The notes beneath the pieces are model-generated. The model searched no databases. It worked only from the letters and a program-made list of their open reading frames with translations, and was not told where the DNA came from. From Dehalococcoidia bacterium (lineage in GTDB: Bacteria > Chloroflexota > Dehalococcoidia > Tepidiformales > Tepidiformaceae), in the NCBI GenBank assembly GCA_003104995.1, contig PQAO01000021.1:124001-188000 (forward strand): DNA of 64,000 nucleotides. The letters are read 5' to 3'. Of the stretch, positions 16,598 through 24,336 are shown piece after piece (within the stretch, counting starts at the first letter, position 1; each line of letters opens with the position of its first letter). A program made the translations under genes and the position numbers.

Positions 16598-17641
16598 ATG
16601 GCCGCAAACCTGGCAGCCGAAACTAGCCTCGATCTCTCGTGGCTAAATCTCTATGACGACGCAGCTTCCGCAGTCCCCGGTAAGAAGGGCCTGACGCTGA
16701 AGGAAATTAACCTTGGGCGCTATGCTGACGCCGCTCGCGGTGGTGGCGATATGACGTACCGCATACGCGGCGCGGTTGCCCGCCCCGGTGCTCAGCGGTT
16801 TGGCCCCAACTACATGTCGAAGTCCGACGTCTGGTCCGAGAATTGCATCATGCTCTATGAAGAGGCCACCCAGCGGCAGTGGTCCTCGGCCCGCGACATC
16901 CCCTGGGACACCCTCGAAGATCTCCCCGATGAGATGGAGCGGGCCATGTGCCAGCTCTGCACCATGCTCACCGAGGTCGAGTTCATCGCCGGTGACGTGC
17001 CCGGACAGTGGATGCCCTTTGTTAGCGCCCAGGACTTCGAGGCCGGCCTCTTCCTGATGTCCCAGATCATGGACGAAGCGCGCCACACAGATGTCTTCCG
17101 CAAGCGCGCCCTTGCCAATGGCGGCGGCCTCCTCGCCCAGGGCGCCGGCCTCGGCCTCCGCACCCTCATCGAGGCCCGCGACTTCACCGAAATGTCCGTC
17201 CTGATGCACGTCCAGGCCGAGGGTTTCGTCCAGTCCATGTTCCGCATGGGAGAGCTCATCGGCCAGACCGATGCCGATAAGCGCATCTTCCGCATGAGCG
17301 CCCAGGACGAGTCCCGCCACCTCGCCTTCGGCGTCATGCACCTCAAGTACGTGCTGGATACCGAACCGGAACGCCGCGAAGAGATCCACCACTACCTCGA
17401 TAAGGCCGAAGGCGATGCCTCCGGCGGTGGCTCCGGCGATGTGACCTTCCCGCCAGTCTTCGAATCGCTTTGTATCCTCCTCGGTGGCGGAGTCGATAAG
17501 TTCGACGAGGGCCTCCAGAAGTTCCTCCTTCTCCGCAAACGGCAGATCAACGAGTACGTCCACCGGCTCACCGTCGCCGGCCTCGGCGACCGCCGCCAGC
17601 GCCTCGGGCCGCTGATGGCGCAGTTCCTCGACCCGGCCTAG
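16598..17641 (+). CDS. Ferritin-like diiron protein (R2-like oxidase family), intact metal site
   Basis: A 347-residue four-helix-bundle carboxylate-bridged diiron protein. Candidate ligands are E88/E89 in MLYEEA, E126/E128 in LTEVEF, E160 and H163 in DEARH, E208 in VQAEGF, and E238 and H241 in DESRH, i.e. the two ExxH motifs of R2-like and AurF-like oxygenases. It is not an R2 subunit proper (no partner nrdA, no radical-transfer C-terminus). Expected activity is O2-dependent oxidation or Fe/Mn handling. GGAG lies about 10 bases upstream of the ATG. A degenerate paralogue follows 82 bases downstream. Confidence 0.85.
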   Translation: MAANLAAETSLDLSWLNLYDDAASAVPGKKGLTLKEINLGRYADAARGGGDMTYRIRGAVARPGAQRFGPNYMSKSDVWSENCIMLYEEATQRQWSSARDIPWDTLEDLPDEMERAMCQLCTMLTEVEFIAGDVPGQWMPFVSAQDFEAGLFLMSQIMDEARHTDVFRKRALANGGGLLAQGAGLGLRTLIEARDFTEMSVLMHVQAEGFVQSMFRMGELIGQTDADKRIFRMSAQDESRHLAFGVMHLKYVLDTEPERREEIHHYLDKAEGDASGGGSGDVTFPPVFESLCILLGGGVDKFDEGLQKFLLLRKRQINEYVHRLTVAGLGDRRQRLGPLMAQFLDPA

Positions 17642-17665
17642 CCCCGGGCCCCGAACGACCAGCAC

Positions 17666-17691
17666 GCGCCCGGCAACGCGCCGGGCGCTTT
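17666..17691 (+). terminator. Intercistronic hairpin between the diiron paralogues
   Basis: A perfect 9-bp stem (GCGCCCGGC/GCCGGGCGC) with an AACGC loop ends in only three T. It may attenuate transcription or set the protein ratio of the two genes. Confidence 0.55.
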
Positions 17692-17723
17692 CCCAACACG
17701 CCCGACCCCATCGGAGGTAGCAC

Positions 17724-18944
17724 ATGTCCACCGGAGAAGCTCTCACGAAGGCCGCCCAGGCCACCCAGGTCGAAATCCCCCAGGAAGCGCGCGATAAGGC
17801 CGCCCAGCTCGGCTGGGAAAGCGGCCTCATCGAAGCCGCCCTTTCCAAGGGCCACAGCCTCCAGGTCATCTGGCAGGCCCTCCGCGCCGAGGTCGATGGC
17901 AAGCGCGCCAAGGAGTTCCTCGAGGGTGGCCAGGCCGCCGTCCCGCGCGACCTCTCCTGGATGAAGGTCCCCACCGAATGGGGAATTCGCGCGCGCGCCA
18001 GCGATCCTGAGATGGGCCTCACCATCGGCGACCTCAACGTTGGCACGTACGGCGACATCCCCGATGTCTGGTTCAACCGCTCCGAGATCGCGCGCGGATC
18101 CTTCCCGGCTGCCGTTGTCGAAGACATGGGCTACACCATCTTCGACAAGGCCATCATCTGGGCTGACTGCTGCGTTCCTCTGTATGAAGACGCGATTCGC
18201 GACCGCTGGGTATCGGCTACCGATCTCGATTGGGCGAGCCTCCAGCCGATTTCGCCTGAAATGGAAAAGGCCGTCTGCCAGTTCCTCACCGAGCAGAGTG
18301 AGCGCGCCTACTACGTCGGTGCCCTCTGGTCCGGCTGGCTCCCCCAGATCAGCTATGGCTACCTCGAACTGAAGCTCTTCCTCTCCACCGTGATCTACGA
18401 CCTTGCCCGCCACGCCGAAGCGTTCCGCAAGCGTGCCCTCGCCAACGGCGGTGGTCTCGGTCTCCAGGCCCCCACGGACTTCTCCCGCGCTGCCCAGGAA
18501 GCCCGCAGCTTCCCCGAGCTCGCCATGGTCCTCTTCGTCCAGGACAGCATGCTCAACACGCTCTTCAGCGAGGGCGCCCAGTTCGCCCAGACGCCGCTCG
18601 AGCGCGAGATGTACCGGCTCGTCGCCAGGGACCGCCAGCGCATGATGGATTACCACATCGAGCGCCTGAAGCACATGATGTTCAAGCTCCCCGACCGCCG
18701 CGAGGAGCAGAACCTTTATCTCAACAAGGCCGAATCTCGCATGGTCCGCGACTGGACCGATGCGGCGGTCAACGAGCCCCTCGCGATCATGCTCGGCGGT
18801 GGCCGCGAGCGCATCGCGGAAGGCCAGGCCAGGCTGAAGGCCCTCCGCAAGCTCCAGGTCCAGAACTACATCGCCGACCTGGAAAAGGCGACCTTCCAGC
18901 GCAAGAACCTCAACGGCCGGCTCAAGGAACTCCTCGAGTCCTGA
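17724..18944 (+). CDS. Ferritin-like paralogue with degenerate diiron site
   Basis: A 406-residue homologue of the preceding protein with an 80-residue N-terminal helical extension. Shared blocks include VPLYEDA, the FRKRALANGGGL motif and a PDRREE plus YLNKAE segment. Ligands are largely lost: DEARH became DLARH (L227), DESRH became DRQRM (R304, M307) and the VQAEGF Glu became Ser. The helix scaffold is preserved, so it probably lacks its own diiron centre and acts as a structural or regulatory partner of the intact paralogue. GGAGGT stands 7 bases before the ATG. Confidence 0.82.
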   Translation: MSTGEALTKAAQATQVEIPQEARDKAAQLGWESGLIEAALSKGHSLQVIWQALRAEVDGKRAKEFLEGGQAAVPRDLSWMKVPTEWGIRARASDPEMGLTIGDLNVGTYGDIPDVWFNRSEIARGSFPAAVVEDMGYTIFDKAIIWADCCVPLYEDAIRDRWVSATDLDWASLQPISPEMEKAVCQFLTEQSERAYYVGALWSGWLPQISYGYLELKLFLSTVIYDLARHAEAFRKRALANGGGLGLQAPTDFSRAAQEARSFPELAMVLFVQDSMLNTLFSEGAQFAQTPLEREMYRLVARDRQRMMDYHIERLKHMMFKLPDRREEQNLYLNKAESRMVRDWTDAAVNEPLAIMLGGGRERIAEGQARLKALRKLQVQNYIADLEKATFQRKNLNGRLKELLES

Positions 18945-18964
18945 CCCTGGTGGTCCGGCGCCAA

Positions 18965-18999
18965 ACAAAGAGGGGCTTCCAATGGGAGCCCCTCTTTGT
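18965..18999 (+). terminator. Rho-independent terminator after the diiron pair
   Basis: ACAAAGAGGGGCT pairs perfectly with AGCCCCTCTTTGT over a 9-base loop. The CTCTTTGT side supplies the T-rich end, and the near-symmetrical stem may serve both strands. Confidence 0.85.
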
Positions 19000-19019
19000 C
19001 TGCGGCCACCGGGTGCACA

Positions 19020-19238
19020 TCACGCAATGCGAAGCACCGTCCGGAGCCGCGCCACCAGTCCCCTCTGCGGAGTTGCGGCGATCCGGTCCCGCCCTTCCGC
19101 CCGGCGCAGTTCGCGCAGCGCCTGTGCCGCCCGGAAGCGGTGCTGAAGCCACTCCGGCTCGGGCTGCCCGCTCGCATACAGCCGCCCATCACGCGTCATC
19201 GACAGTCTATGCGTGACTTGCGTCAACATGCGATACAT
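19020..19238 (-). CDS. Small hypothetical protein
   Basis: A 72-residue basic, helix-rich protein starting MYRMLTQVTHRLSM. The start is set by an excellent Shine-Dalgarno, GGAGGTG, six bases upstream; an earlier in-frame ATG at 19253 would begin inside that site. It ends RGLVARLRTVLRIA. No family recognised. It follows another small gene by 24 bases and probably shares its transcript. Confidence 0.5.
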   Translation of the reverse strand: MYRMLTQVTHRLSMTRDGRLYASGQPEPEWLQHRFRAAQALRELRRAEGRDRIAATPQRGLVARLRTVLRIA

Positions 19239-19262
19239 CTCGTTCACCTCCATGTGCGTGTT

Positions 19263-19448
19263 TCAGGCGCGCCGTTCGCGGAGCTGTTCGGCCCCGGACG
19301 CCTGGGTGGTTGGCTGCACCGGCATGGACTTCTTCTTGAGCCCCATCCGGTGGATCAGCATCGGATCCTTTGTCGCATCTTCTCCGTAGCGTTTATTTGT
19401 CAACAGAGCCGCCATTCGGGGAGATTGCGTCATCATTTGATTCAACAC
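19263..19448 (-). CDS. Small hypothetical protein, GTG start
   Basis: A 61-residue product beginning MLNQMMTQSPRMAALLTNKRY, with Lys/Arg clusters and no transmembrane segment. AAGGTG about 9 bases before the GTG is an acceptable ribosome site. The base composition is noticeably more AT-rich than the neighbours. Possibly cotranscribed with the next small gene. Function unknown. Confidence 0.45.
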   Translation of the reverse strand: MLNQMMTQSPRMAALLTNKRYGEDATKDPMLIHRMGLKKKSMPVQPTTQASGAEQLRERRA

Positions 19449-19641
19449 GTGAGTAACACCTTTTCTGGTTGTACCAGTCTATGAACTGGGCGCACGAATC
19501 ATGCACAGCCCGGCCTGCATGTAGCATGGCTGTCCCAATGAGTCGGACTACTGCAATTACGATTGTCGCGAAGAGCCACTGCTCCAGCCTGTAATTCTAG
19601 GCCGGAGCCCTGGGCTATCTCAGCTGGATCCTGGAGACAAC

Positions 19642-19670
19642 AAAAAAGCCGTACCGCCTGGCGGTACGGC
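19642..19670 (-). terminator. Terminator of the 17-codon microgene
   Basis: On the minus strand a near-perfect stem (GCCGTACCG/CGGTACGGC) with a CCAGG loop is followed by six T. It lies 31 bases after the stop codon of the micropeptide. Confidence 0.85.
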
Positions 19671-19700
19671 ATCGACGCCGTTCTGCCTCGACAGAACTCG

Positions 19701-19754
19701 CTAGTTCGGTGCGTTCTCGCCTGCGGGCGCCGCAAACATCTTGCCGTTAACCAT
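19701..19754 (-). CDS. 17-residue micropeptide gene
   Basis: Encodes MVNGKMFAAPAGENAPN. Evidence for a real unit is positional: GGAGGT 6 bases before the ATG, a consensus TTGACA promoter about 35 bases further upstream, and a strong terminator just after the stop, giving a transcript of about 150 bases. The peptide has no Cys and no obvious signal; possibilities are a leader peptide, a small modified-peptide precursor or a small RNA with an incidental frame. The same frame is open further upstream but without a better start. Confidence 0.55.
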   Translation of the reverse strand: MVNGKMFAAPAGENAPN

Positions 19755-19794
19755 GTCAATACCTCCGGCGTTGCCGCTGTTGTTACTGGAAACG

Positions 19795-19823
19795 AACGTA
19801 CTGGCGTGAAGGTTAATTGTCAA
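19795..19823 (-). promoter_or_regulatory. Sigma-70-type promoter of the microgene
   Basis: TTGACA (minus strand, 19823-19818) and TACGTT (19800-19795) are separated by exactly 17 bases. The -35 is perfect; the -10 matches three of six, including the important first TA and last T. The start site would fall near 19788. Confidence 0.65.
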
Positions 19824-19851
19824 CGGAACGAAATCCCGGGTTGCACATGCA

Positions 19852-19869
19852 GTGTGAGGTACTTCACAC
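19852..19869. promoter_or_regulatory. Consensus Crp/Fnr-family palindrome
   Basis: TGTGA-GGTACT-TCACA, extended to GTGTGA/TCACAC, is an exact match to the Crp half-site consensus with the required six-base spacer. It is centred about 72 bases upstream of the inferred microgene start site, a spacing used by class I activators, and about 130 bases before the divergent sortase gene. A Crp/Fnr-type regulator would have to be encoded elsewhere. Confidence 0.6.
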
Positions 19870-19991
19870 AGGCTGCGCCAGGGCTCGGCCAGGAGCCCCG
19901 CGACCTGCCGCCCAACGGTCACAGGTGTGCGCTTCGCGCCCGCGCGCCGATCCTGTCCAGTGTGAAGCGTCCCGCGAGATACACTCTACCC

Positions 19992-20699
19992 ATGCGGCTT
20001 CGCTGGTTATCCGCAACAACGATTGGATCGTTGATGGTTCTGGCGGTCGTGGCCGCCTGGCCGCCGTTGACCGTTTCGGGGAGCCAGTCGGCGCGCGCCA
20101 CCGGTCTCGGCGCGGAACTCCGGTACGTCGGCCGCGATGCCCTGACCGGCATGCCGGCCCGCGTCGACGACCGGTTTATCGCCGAGGTGGAACGCTCCAT
20201 CGAACGCTACGGAAAGGATCCGGGCCAGCCCGTTGCTCCGCCTCCCCCTGGTCCCGTCGACATCGCATCTATGACCATCGAGCGGCTCGGGCTCAGCGAT
20301 GCCCCCATCCGCCGCTACGGACTCGATGCGTACGGCCGCCTCGATGTTCCCCAGGACACCTCCACTGTCGGCTGGAACCCCGCCTACAACTCACTCCCGG
20401 GCGAAGGCGGTGCCACCTTCTTCGCCGCGCACTTTGAATACGCTGGCCGTCCCGGTGTCTTCAATCGGCTTTCGGCACTTGTTCCGGGCGACGAAATGGA
20501 AATCGCCCTCAGCGATGGCACCCGCCACCGGTACCGCGTCACCTCGAATATCGAGTACGCCCTGGGGACCATCGACATGGGTGCGCTCCTGCACGGCCGT
20601 GAGGGTACCGAGAGCATCACGCTCATGACCTGCAGCGGTCCTGCCAACGAAGGCGAATACGCCTTCCGGACGGTCGTCCTCGCCGAACGTGTCCGCTGA
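19992..20699 (+). CDS. Class F sortase
   Basis: A 235-residue membrane-anchored transpeptidase. The N-terminal hydrophobic segment (ATTIGSLMVLAVVAAW) is an uncleaved anchor, followed by a Pro-rich linker near residue 80 and the sortase barrel. The catalytic triad is visible as H147 in FFAAHFEYAG, C214 in LMTCSGP and R226 in YAFRTVV. Sortases covalently attach surface proteins; a class F enzyme standing alone without nearby LPxTG substrates is common in Actinobacteria and Chloroflexota. The frame is open far upstream, but homology begins at this ATG. Confidence 0.92.
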   Translation: MRLRWLSATTIGSLMVLAVVAAWPPLTVSGSQSARATGLGAELRYVGRDALTGMPARVDDRFIAEVERSIERYGKDPGQPVAPPPPGPVDIASMTIERLGLSDAPIRRYGLDAYGRLDVPQDTSTVGWNPAYNSLPGEGGATFFAAHFEYAGRPGVFNRLSALVPGDEMEIALSDGTRHRYRVTSNIEYALGTIDMGALLHGREGTESITLMTCSGPANEGEYAFRTVVLAERVR

Positions 20700-20709
20700 C
20701 ACGCGGCGC

Positions 20710-21309
20710 TTAGAAACCGAACGCCTGGTCCATCCCGAAGGCAGCACGCTGGCTCCCGAACTTCGAGACATCGTGGCTTAGCACCAGCAGATCATGCTTC
20801 TTGCCCGCCCGGTCTTTCACCTGGTCGCGAAGGAGCGCCTCCGGTTTGAACCCGAGCCCTTCGAACACCGCGACGGCGCCCTTCTGGTCGAGCGTCATCT
20901 GCGCCACCATCTTCTCGATTCCAAGGCCAACCGCGTTGGCGAACGCCTCTTGCGTCAGGATGCGCCCCAGGCCGAGCCCACGCGCCCCTTCCGCCACCAT
21001 CACGCGCAGCTCTGCAACATGCGCCGTCCAGCGCAGGCGGTTCCGGTGGATCGTTGCCCACCCCAGCACCGCGCCACCCTCGACGGCCAGGATCGTGAAG
21101 ATCTCCCCGGTCGCAATTTCCTGGATCCACTCGTCGACCGCCGCCGCCTGGGTAATGTCCCGGCGCAGGAAGAGCAGGTCGTGTTCCGCCAGCTTCCGCG
21201 CGAACTCCAGCACCGCCTGCCGGTCTTCCGCGGTCATGAGCCGCAACGTTACGTCACGCCCTTCGACTCGGCGTGTATCGGGATAGGTGCGCGGACTTTC
21301 GACGGTCAT
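20710..21309 (-). CDS. GNAT-family N-acetyltransferase
   Basis: A 199-residue acetyltransferase with the GNAT order: VTLRLMTAEDRQAVLEFARKL, strand AVLGWATIHRN, AELRVMVAEGARGLGLGRILTQEAF (acetyl-CoA pyrophosphate loop ARGLGLGR) and GAVAVFEGLGFKPEALLRDQV. Substrate unknown. The ATG at 21309 is chosen because GGAG lies upstream and the family begins there; an upstream ATG at 21336 would add nine residues. Confidence 0.88.
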   Translation of the reverse strand: MTVESPRTYPDTRRVEGRDVTLRLMTAEDRQAVLEFARKLAEHDLLFLRRDITQAAAVDEWIQEIATGEIFTILAVEGGAVLGWATIHRNRLRWTAHVAELRVMVAEGARGLGLGRILTQEAFANAVGLGIEKMVAQMTLDQKGAVAVFEGLGFKPEALLRDQVKDRAGKKHDLLVLSHDVSKFGSQRAAFGMDQAFGF

Positions 21310-21402
21310 ACCCAACGCTCCGCCAGCACGTCTCATGCTGTGACTCTGACGATATATCGCCCGGCCCGCCGCTACAAGGCGGGCGCCTGCCTCATATGCG
21401 TG

Positions 21403-21795
21403 CTACCGGGCCCTGTCGCCGTCCGCTGTGTCCTTCGCCGCTGCGAACCCGGACGTGGCCTTCTGGAGCACCGCCTGGTAGTTCTGCAGCACGTCGATCC
21501 ACCCCGATAGGAACATCTCGCCTGCCGTCGTCAGGCTATACATCCGCCTCGCTGGCCCCGATTCCGAGGTGTCCCAGAACGAAGACACGAACCCGGACTT
21601 CTCGAGTTGGCGCAGGGTCCGGTAGACCGTCCCGCTGTCCGACTCGGGCAGGCCAGCCTGCGCCAGCCGCTGGGTCAGCTCATATCCGTACGCGTTCCAC
21701 CCCTTCAGGAAGGCGAGCAGGCTCGTCGCCAGCATTTCGCCGTGTAGGCGGGGTTTCACTTTGGATGGGTCGTCGTCTGTCTTCCGGGTGGCCAT
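21403..21795 (-). CDS. PadR-family transcriptional regulator
   Basis: A 130-residue winged-helix regulator: LLAFLKGWNAYGYELTQRLAQAGLPESDSGTVYRTLRQLEKSGFV, then the wing ARRMYSLTTAGEMFL. This subgroup includes the PHA-responsive repressor PhaQ. It is transcribed divergently from a phasin-like gene 119 bases away, which implies that it represses the phasin and perhaps itself. Confidence 0.9.
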   Translation of the reverse strand: MATRKTDDDPSKVKPRLHGEMLATSLLAFLKGWNAYGYELTQRLAQAGLPESDSGTVYRTLRQLEKSGFVSSFWDTSESGPARRMYSLTTAGEMFLSGWIDVLQNYQAVLQKATSGFAAAKDTADGDRAR

Positions 21796-21807
21796 GGCAT
21801 CTCCTGC

Positions 21808-21883
21808 GATAACTGCAGTATGCAGCTAGAAGCATCTTGTTGACAAGGCTCTGCATCTATATGTAACTTGCACATAGATACCG
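21808..21883 (+). promoter_or_regulatory. Phasin promoter region with two palindromes
   Basis: TTGACA at 21840-21845 and TGTAAC at 21862-21867 form a promoter with 16-base spacing. CTGCA-GTA-TGCAG lies upstream (about 21812-21824). TATGT-7-ACATA (about 21860-21876) overlaps the -10. Both are candidate operators for the divergent PadR regulator. Confidence 0.55.
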
Positions 21884-21914
21884 CAGCGCAACCGCAGAAG
21901 GAAACAATATCCCC

Positions 21915-22388
21915 ATGGCAAACGACCAGGTCCAGAAGTATTACAACTCCCTCCTCGCCAGCTACGACGTCCTCGTCGATGCCGTCACCAGGGCAAACGA
22001 GCGCGGCTTCAACGTCACGAAGCAGTTCGCCTCTGATGTCGCGAAAGGCCAGCGCGAAGCCATCGAGCTTGGCAAAAAGCTCGCCGCCGAACCGGCCGAC
22101 CTCAGTCACGTCTACGCAGCCGTCCTCGAGGCGACGACCGCCGCACAGGGCCGCGCCCTCGCCTTCACCCAGGCCGCCTACCAGGATGCGCTCACTGCCG
22201 GCGGCGACGCCCGCGAGCTCGTCCAGAAGCTCGTAGAAGTGAACAAGGAAACCGCCCAGGCCGCCGTCGAAGTGGCCCGGACATGGGCCACCGCCAACCC
22301 CGTGGTTGACGTGATGAAGAAGAGCTTCGAATCCATGCAGCCCGCTACGAAGGAATCGAAGAAGAAGGGCGAGAAGGCGGCAGTCTAA
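21915..22388 (+). CDS. Phasin-like granule-associated protein
   Basis: A 157-residue, almost entirely helical amphipathic protein (KYYNSLLASYDVLVDAVTRAN, ALAFTQAAYQDALTAGGDA, VQKLVEVNKETAQAAVEVAR) with a Lys-rich C-terminus, resembling phasins that coat polyhydroxyalkanoate granules or lipid inclusions. No PHA synthase is present in the window, so the granule type is unproven. AAGGAAA lies upstream of the ATG. The divergent PadR regulator supports a PhaQ/phasin pairing. Confidence 0.7.
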   Translation: MANDQVQKYYNSLLASYDVLVDAVTRANERGFNVTKQFASDVAKGQREAIELGKKLAAEPADLSHVYAAVLEATTAAQGRALAFTQAAYQDALTAGGDARELVQKLVEVNKETAQAAVEVARTWATANPVVDVMKKSFESMQPATKESKKKGEKAAV

Positions 22389-22412
22389 GCCCGGAGCCAC
22401 GGGCAACGACGG

Positions 22413-22437
22413 AGCCCGGTCGATCGGCCGGGCTTTC
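22413..22437 (+). terminator. Terminator after the phasin gene
   Basis: AGCCCGG pairs with CCGGGCT over an 8-base loop and is followed by TTCTGTTG, a moderate T-rich tail. Confidence 0.7.
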
Positions 22438-22478
22438 TGTTGTCCGCTCACCGGCCGAAGGGAGCGTAAGCTCAACAC

Positions 22479-22853
22479 ATGCCATGGGATGACCACGCAG
22501 GCGAGCAGTACTGCTACCTCACAACCACCGGCCGCACCACCGGCCAGCCCCGCGAGATCGAGATCTGGTTCGGGATCGCGAATTCCACGCTCTACATGCT
22601 CAGCGGCAGCGGCGGCGACGCGGGCCACCCGAAGGCCCACTGGGTCCGCAACCTCATCAAGCACCCATCAGTGACCGTTCGCGTCGGTGGCGATACCTTT
22701 GCTGGCCGTGCTCGCATCGTCGAACCCGGGTCCGGTGAGGATGCTCTCGCCCGGGCCCTCCTCGTCGAGAAGTACCAGCCTGGCTACGCCAACGACCTCT
22801 CCAACTGGGGGCGCACTGCCCTGCCGGTCGCGGTGGAACTCTCGGTTCCTTAA
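22479..22853 (+). CDS. Deazaflavin (F420)-dependent nitroreductase family protein
   Basis: A 124-residue split-barrel protein of the DDN/FDOR family: YLTTTGRTTGQPREIEIWFGI, LYMLSGSGGDAGHPKAHWVRNLIKHPSVTVRVGG and the C-terminal WGRTALPVAVEL. Members use F420H2 to reduce various substrates or only bind F420. Together with the LLM enzyme it suggests that the organism makes coenzyme F420. It ends in a four-base overlap with the convergent lipase gene. Confidence 0.88.
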   Translation: MPWDDHAGEQYCYLTTTGRTTGQPREIEIWFGIANSTLYMLSGSGGDAGHPKAHWVRNLIKHPSVTVRVGGDTFAGRARIVEPGSGEDALARALLVEKYQPGYANDLSNWGRTALPVAVELSVP

Positions 22854-23647
22854 CCCGTGGGCACCTGCCGCAGGCGCCGCGCCAGGACCCGGTACACGCC
22901 CGGGTGAAACGCCATGCCCAGGTGCGTGCAATTGACCTCGTCGTTGAGCGAAGGGTCTTCCTCCACGCAGTTCTCCCACTCCACCACGCCGTCCTTCTTC
23001 GAGTAGATCGCGTAGTGCGCGACTTCGTATTCCCCGGACGAAGCCAGGCTCCGTCCAAAGCTGCAGTTGCATTGCCCGCTAAAGCACGAAGGCTTCAGAT
23101 TCCGGGCGACGTGCTTGCCTGCCGGCCCGCGCAGCGCCTCCGTGGCGGCGATGAGCGCAGGGTGTGCCGTGCCCGCCTCCCGGAACGGCGACCCCATCGA
23201 TATCACGCACGAGACGTACTCCGGGAAGCCGAGTGCGATGCTCCGGCTCAGCAGCCCGCCGAGGCTGTGCCCGACGAGCCTCACGCGCTGGCCCGTCTCG
23301 CCATGCACCTTTTGGATTGTCTCTAACAGCTTCGAGGCAATGAAGTCAGGGCAATCCGCGTTGCGGCCGATGTTCGAGAAGTGCGGCTGGTAACCGATTC
23401 GAGCCAGCCACCAGAACAGCTCCATCATCGAGACATCCGTCGCCAGGAACCCCGGCACCACCACCACCGGCTCGCCCTCGCCGCGGGGCGCGCCCACGCC
23501 CCAGTACACGGCAGAAGTCCGGAGCGACAGCCAGTCCAGGGGGAAGAGCGCCTCGCGCCACAGCGGTGTGAGCGTCGCCTGTGGCGCGCGACCCGCTGCG
23601 GGTCGGACCAGGGCGGCGTGGTTGAGTGAGAACTCCGCCGTTGTCAT
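22850..23647 (-). CDS. Lipase-like alpha/beta hydrolase
   Basis: A 265-residue hydrolase of the PGAP1/class 2 lipase type: VVVVPGFLATDVSMMELFWWLARIGYQPHF, nucleophile elbow LVGHSLGGLLSR (Ser128), YSKKDGVVEWENC with the candidate Asp, and CTHLGMAFHPGVY with the His. Cys-rich insertion SCFSGQCNCSFG may bind metal or form disulfides. GAGGAG stands 5 bases before the ATG. No signal peptide is seen, so it may act in the cytoplasm on esters or lipids. Confidence 0.88.
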   Translation of the reverse strand: MTTAEFSLNHAALVRPAAGRAPQATLTPLWREALFPLDWLSLRTSAVYWGVGAPRGEGEPVVVVPGFLATDVSMMELFWWLARIGYQPHFSNIGRNADCPDFIASKLLETIQKVHGETGQRVRLVGHSLGGLLSRSIALGFPEYVSCVISMGSPFREAGTAHPALIAATEALRGPAGKHVARNLKPSCFSGQCNCSFGRSLASSGEYEVAHYAIYSKKDGVVEWENCVEEDPSLNDEVNCTHLGMAFHPGVYRVLARRLRQVPTG

Positions 23648-23796
23648 GCGCTCTCCTCGTAGGTACCCGCCCGAATCGTCCTGCCGGGCGGACGCTACAG
23701 ACGCGACCGCGTTGCCGCAACCATTGTCCGCACGTATCGCAAGTATCGGCCAGTCTTATCCCGAACGGTAATCGGGGAGCCCCTGCCGATGACTGC

Positions 23797-24336
23797 TCAC
23801 CCGCCCGCGAGTTCTCGCAGCACGAGCGCGTCGGTCGGGAAGGCCAGCGGTGGTGGTGCAGCCGGGTCGAAGTAGCCAAGTTCCGAAAGCTCGCCGTCCG
23901 CGGGGTGCAGGTGTCCCCCGGTCACATGCCCATCGAACCAGATGCCCACCGTCTGGCGCTCGGGGTCGTGGAAATTCGAATGCACCGCGGCCACGCCATC
24001 CAGTTCAACCTCCAGCCCGGTCTCTTCCAGGAACTCCCGGACGGCTTCCTCGCGAACGTCTTCGTCCCACTCCAACCGCCCGCACGGGATGCACCACAGT
24101 CCGGCATATCGTCCCTGCGCCCGCCTGCCCATCAGCACTCGCCCGGCTTCATCGCGGATGATCACCGCGACACCCACTCCGGGGTGCCGCACCCGGACGT
24201 ACCCGCAGCCGGGACATGCCGGCGGCCGCTCACCTCCGCGGTAGTCGAAGAACAGCGCGCCGCCACAGTCCGGGCAGAACTGGCCGCGCGGCCGCTGCGA
24301 AGCCCGTCCACGCCATCCCGAACCCGGGCCGCTCAT
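23797..24336 (-). CDS. NUDIX hydrolase with N-terminal zinc ribbon
   Basis: A 179-residue nucleoside-diphosphate-X hydrolase. The zinc ribbon uses CPDC (about 21-24) and CPGC (about 41-44), a layout shared with NudC-like and ADP-ribose pyrophosphatase relatives. The Nudix box is complete: GRLEWDEDVREEAVREFLEE followed by TGL. Substrate not determinable. Its ATG overlaps the stop of the upstream FMN reductase gene (ATGA), so the two are coupled. The 149-base gap to the lipase gene holds nothing recognisable. Confidence 0.92.
   Translation of the reverse strand: MSGPGSGWRGRASQRPRGQFCPDCGGALFFDYRGGERPPACPGCGYVRVRHPGVGVAVIIRDEAGRVLMGRRAQGRYAGLWCIPCGRLEWDEDVREEAVREFLEETGLEVELDGVAAVHSNFHDPERQTVGIWFDGHVTGGHLHPADGELSELGYFDPAAPPPLAFPTDALVLRELAGG

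Noticed and set aside
16419..16607. A 62-codon minus-strand frame in front of the first diiron gene
   Set aside because: It covers the promoter and palindromes and has neither a ribosome site nor a recognisable motif.
16643..18968. Two long minus-strand open frames (494 and 466 codons) over the diiron genes
   Set aside because: Low-complexity, acidic mirror translations; the plus-strand genes have recognisable motifs, ribosome sites and a terminator.
19563..19991. N-terminal 143-residue extension of the sortase
   Set aside because: It crosses the microgene promoter, the Crp-like site and the terminator; sortase homology and the membrane anchor begin at 19992.
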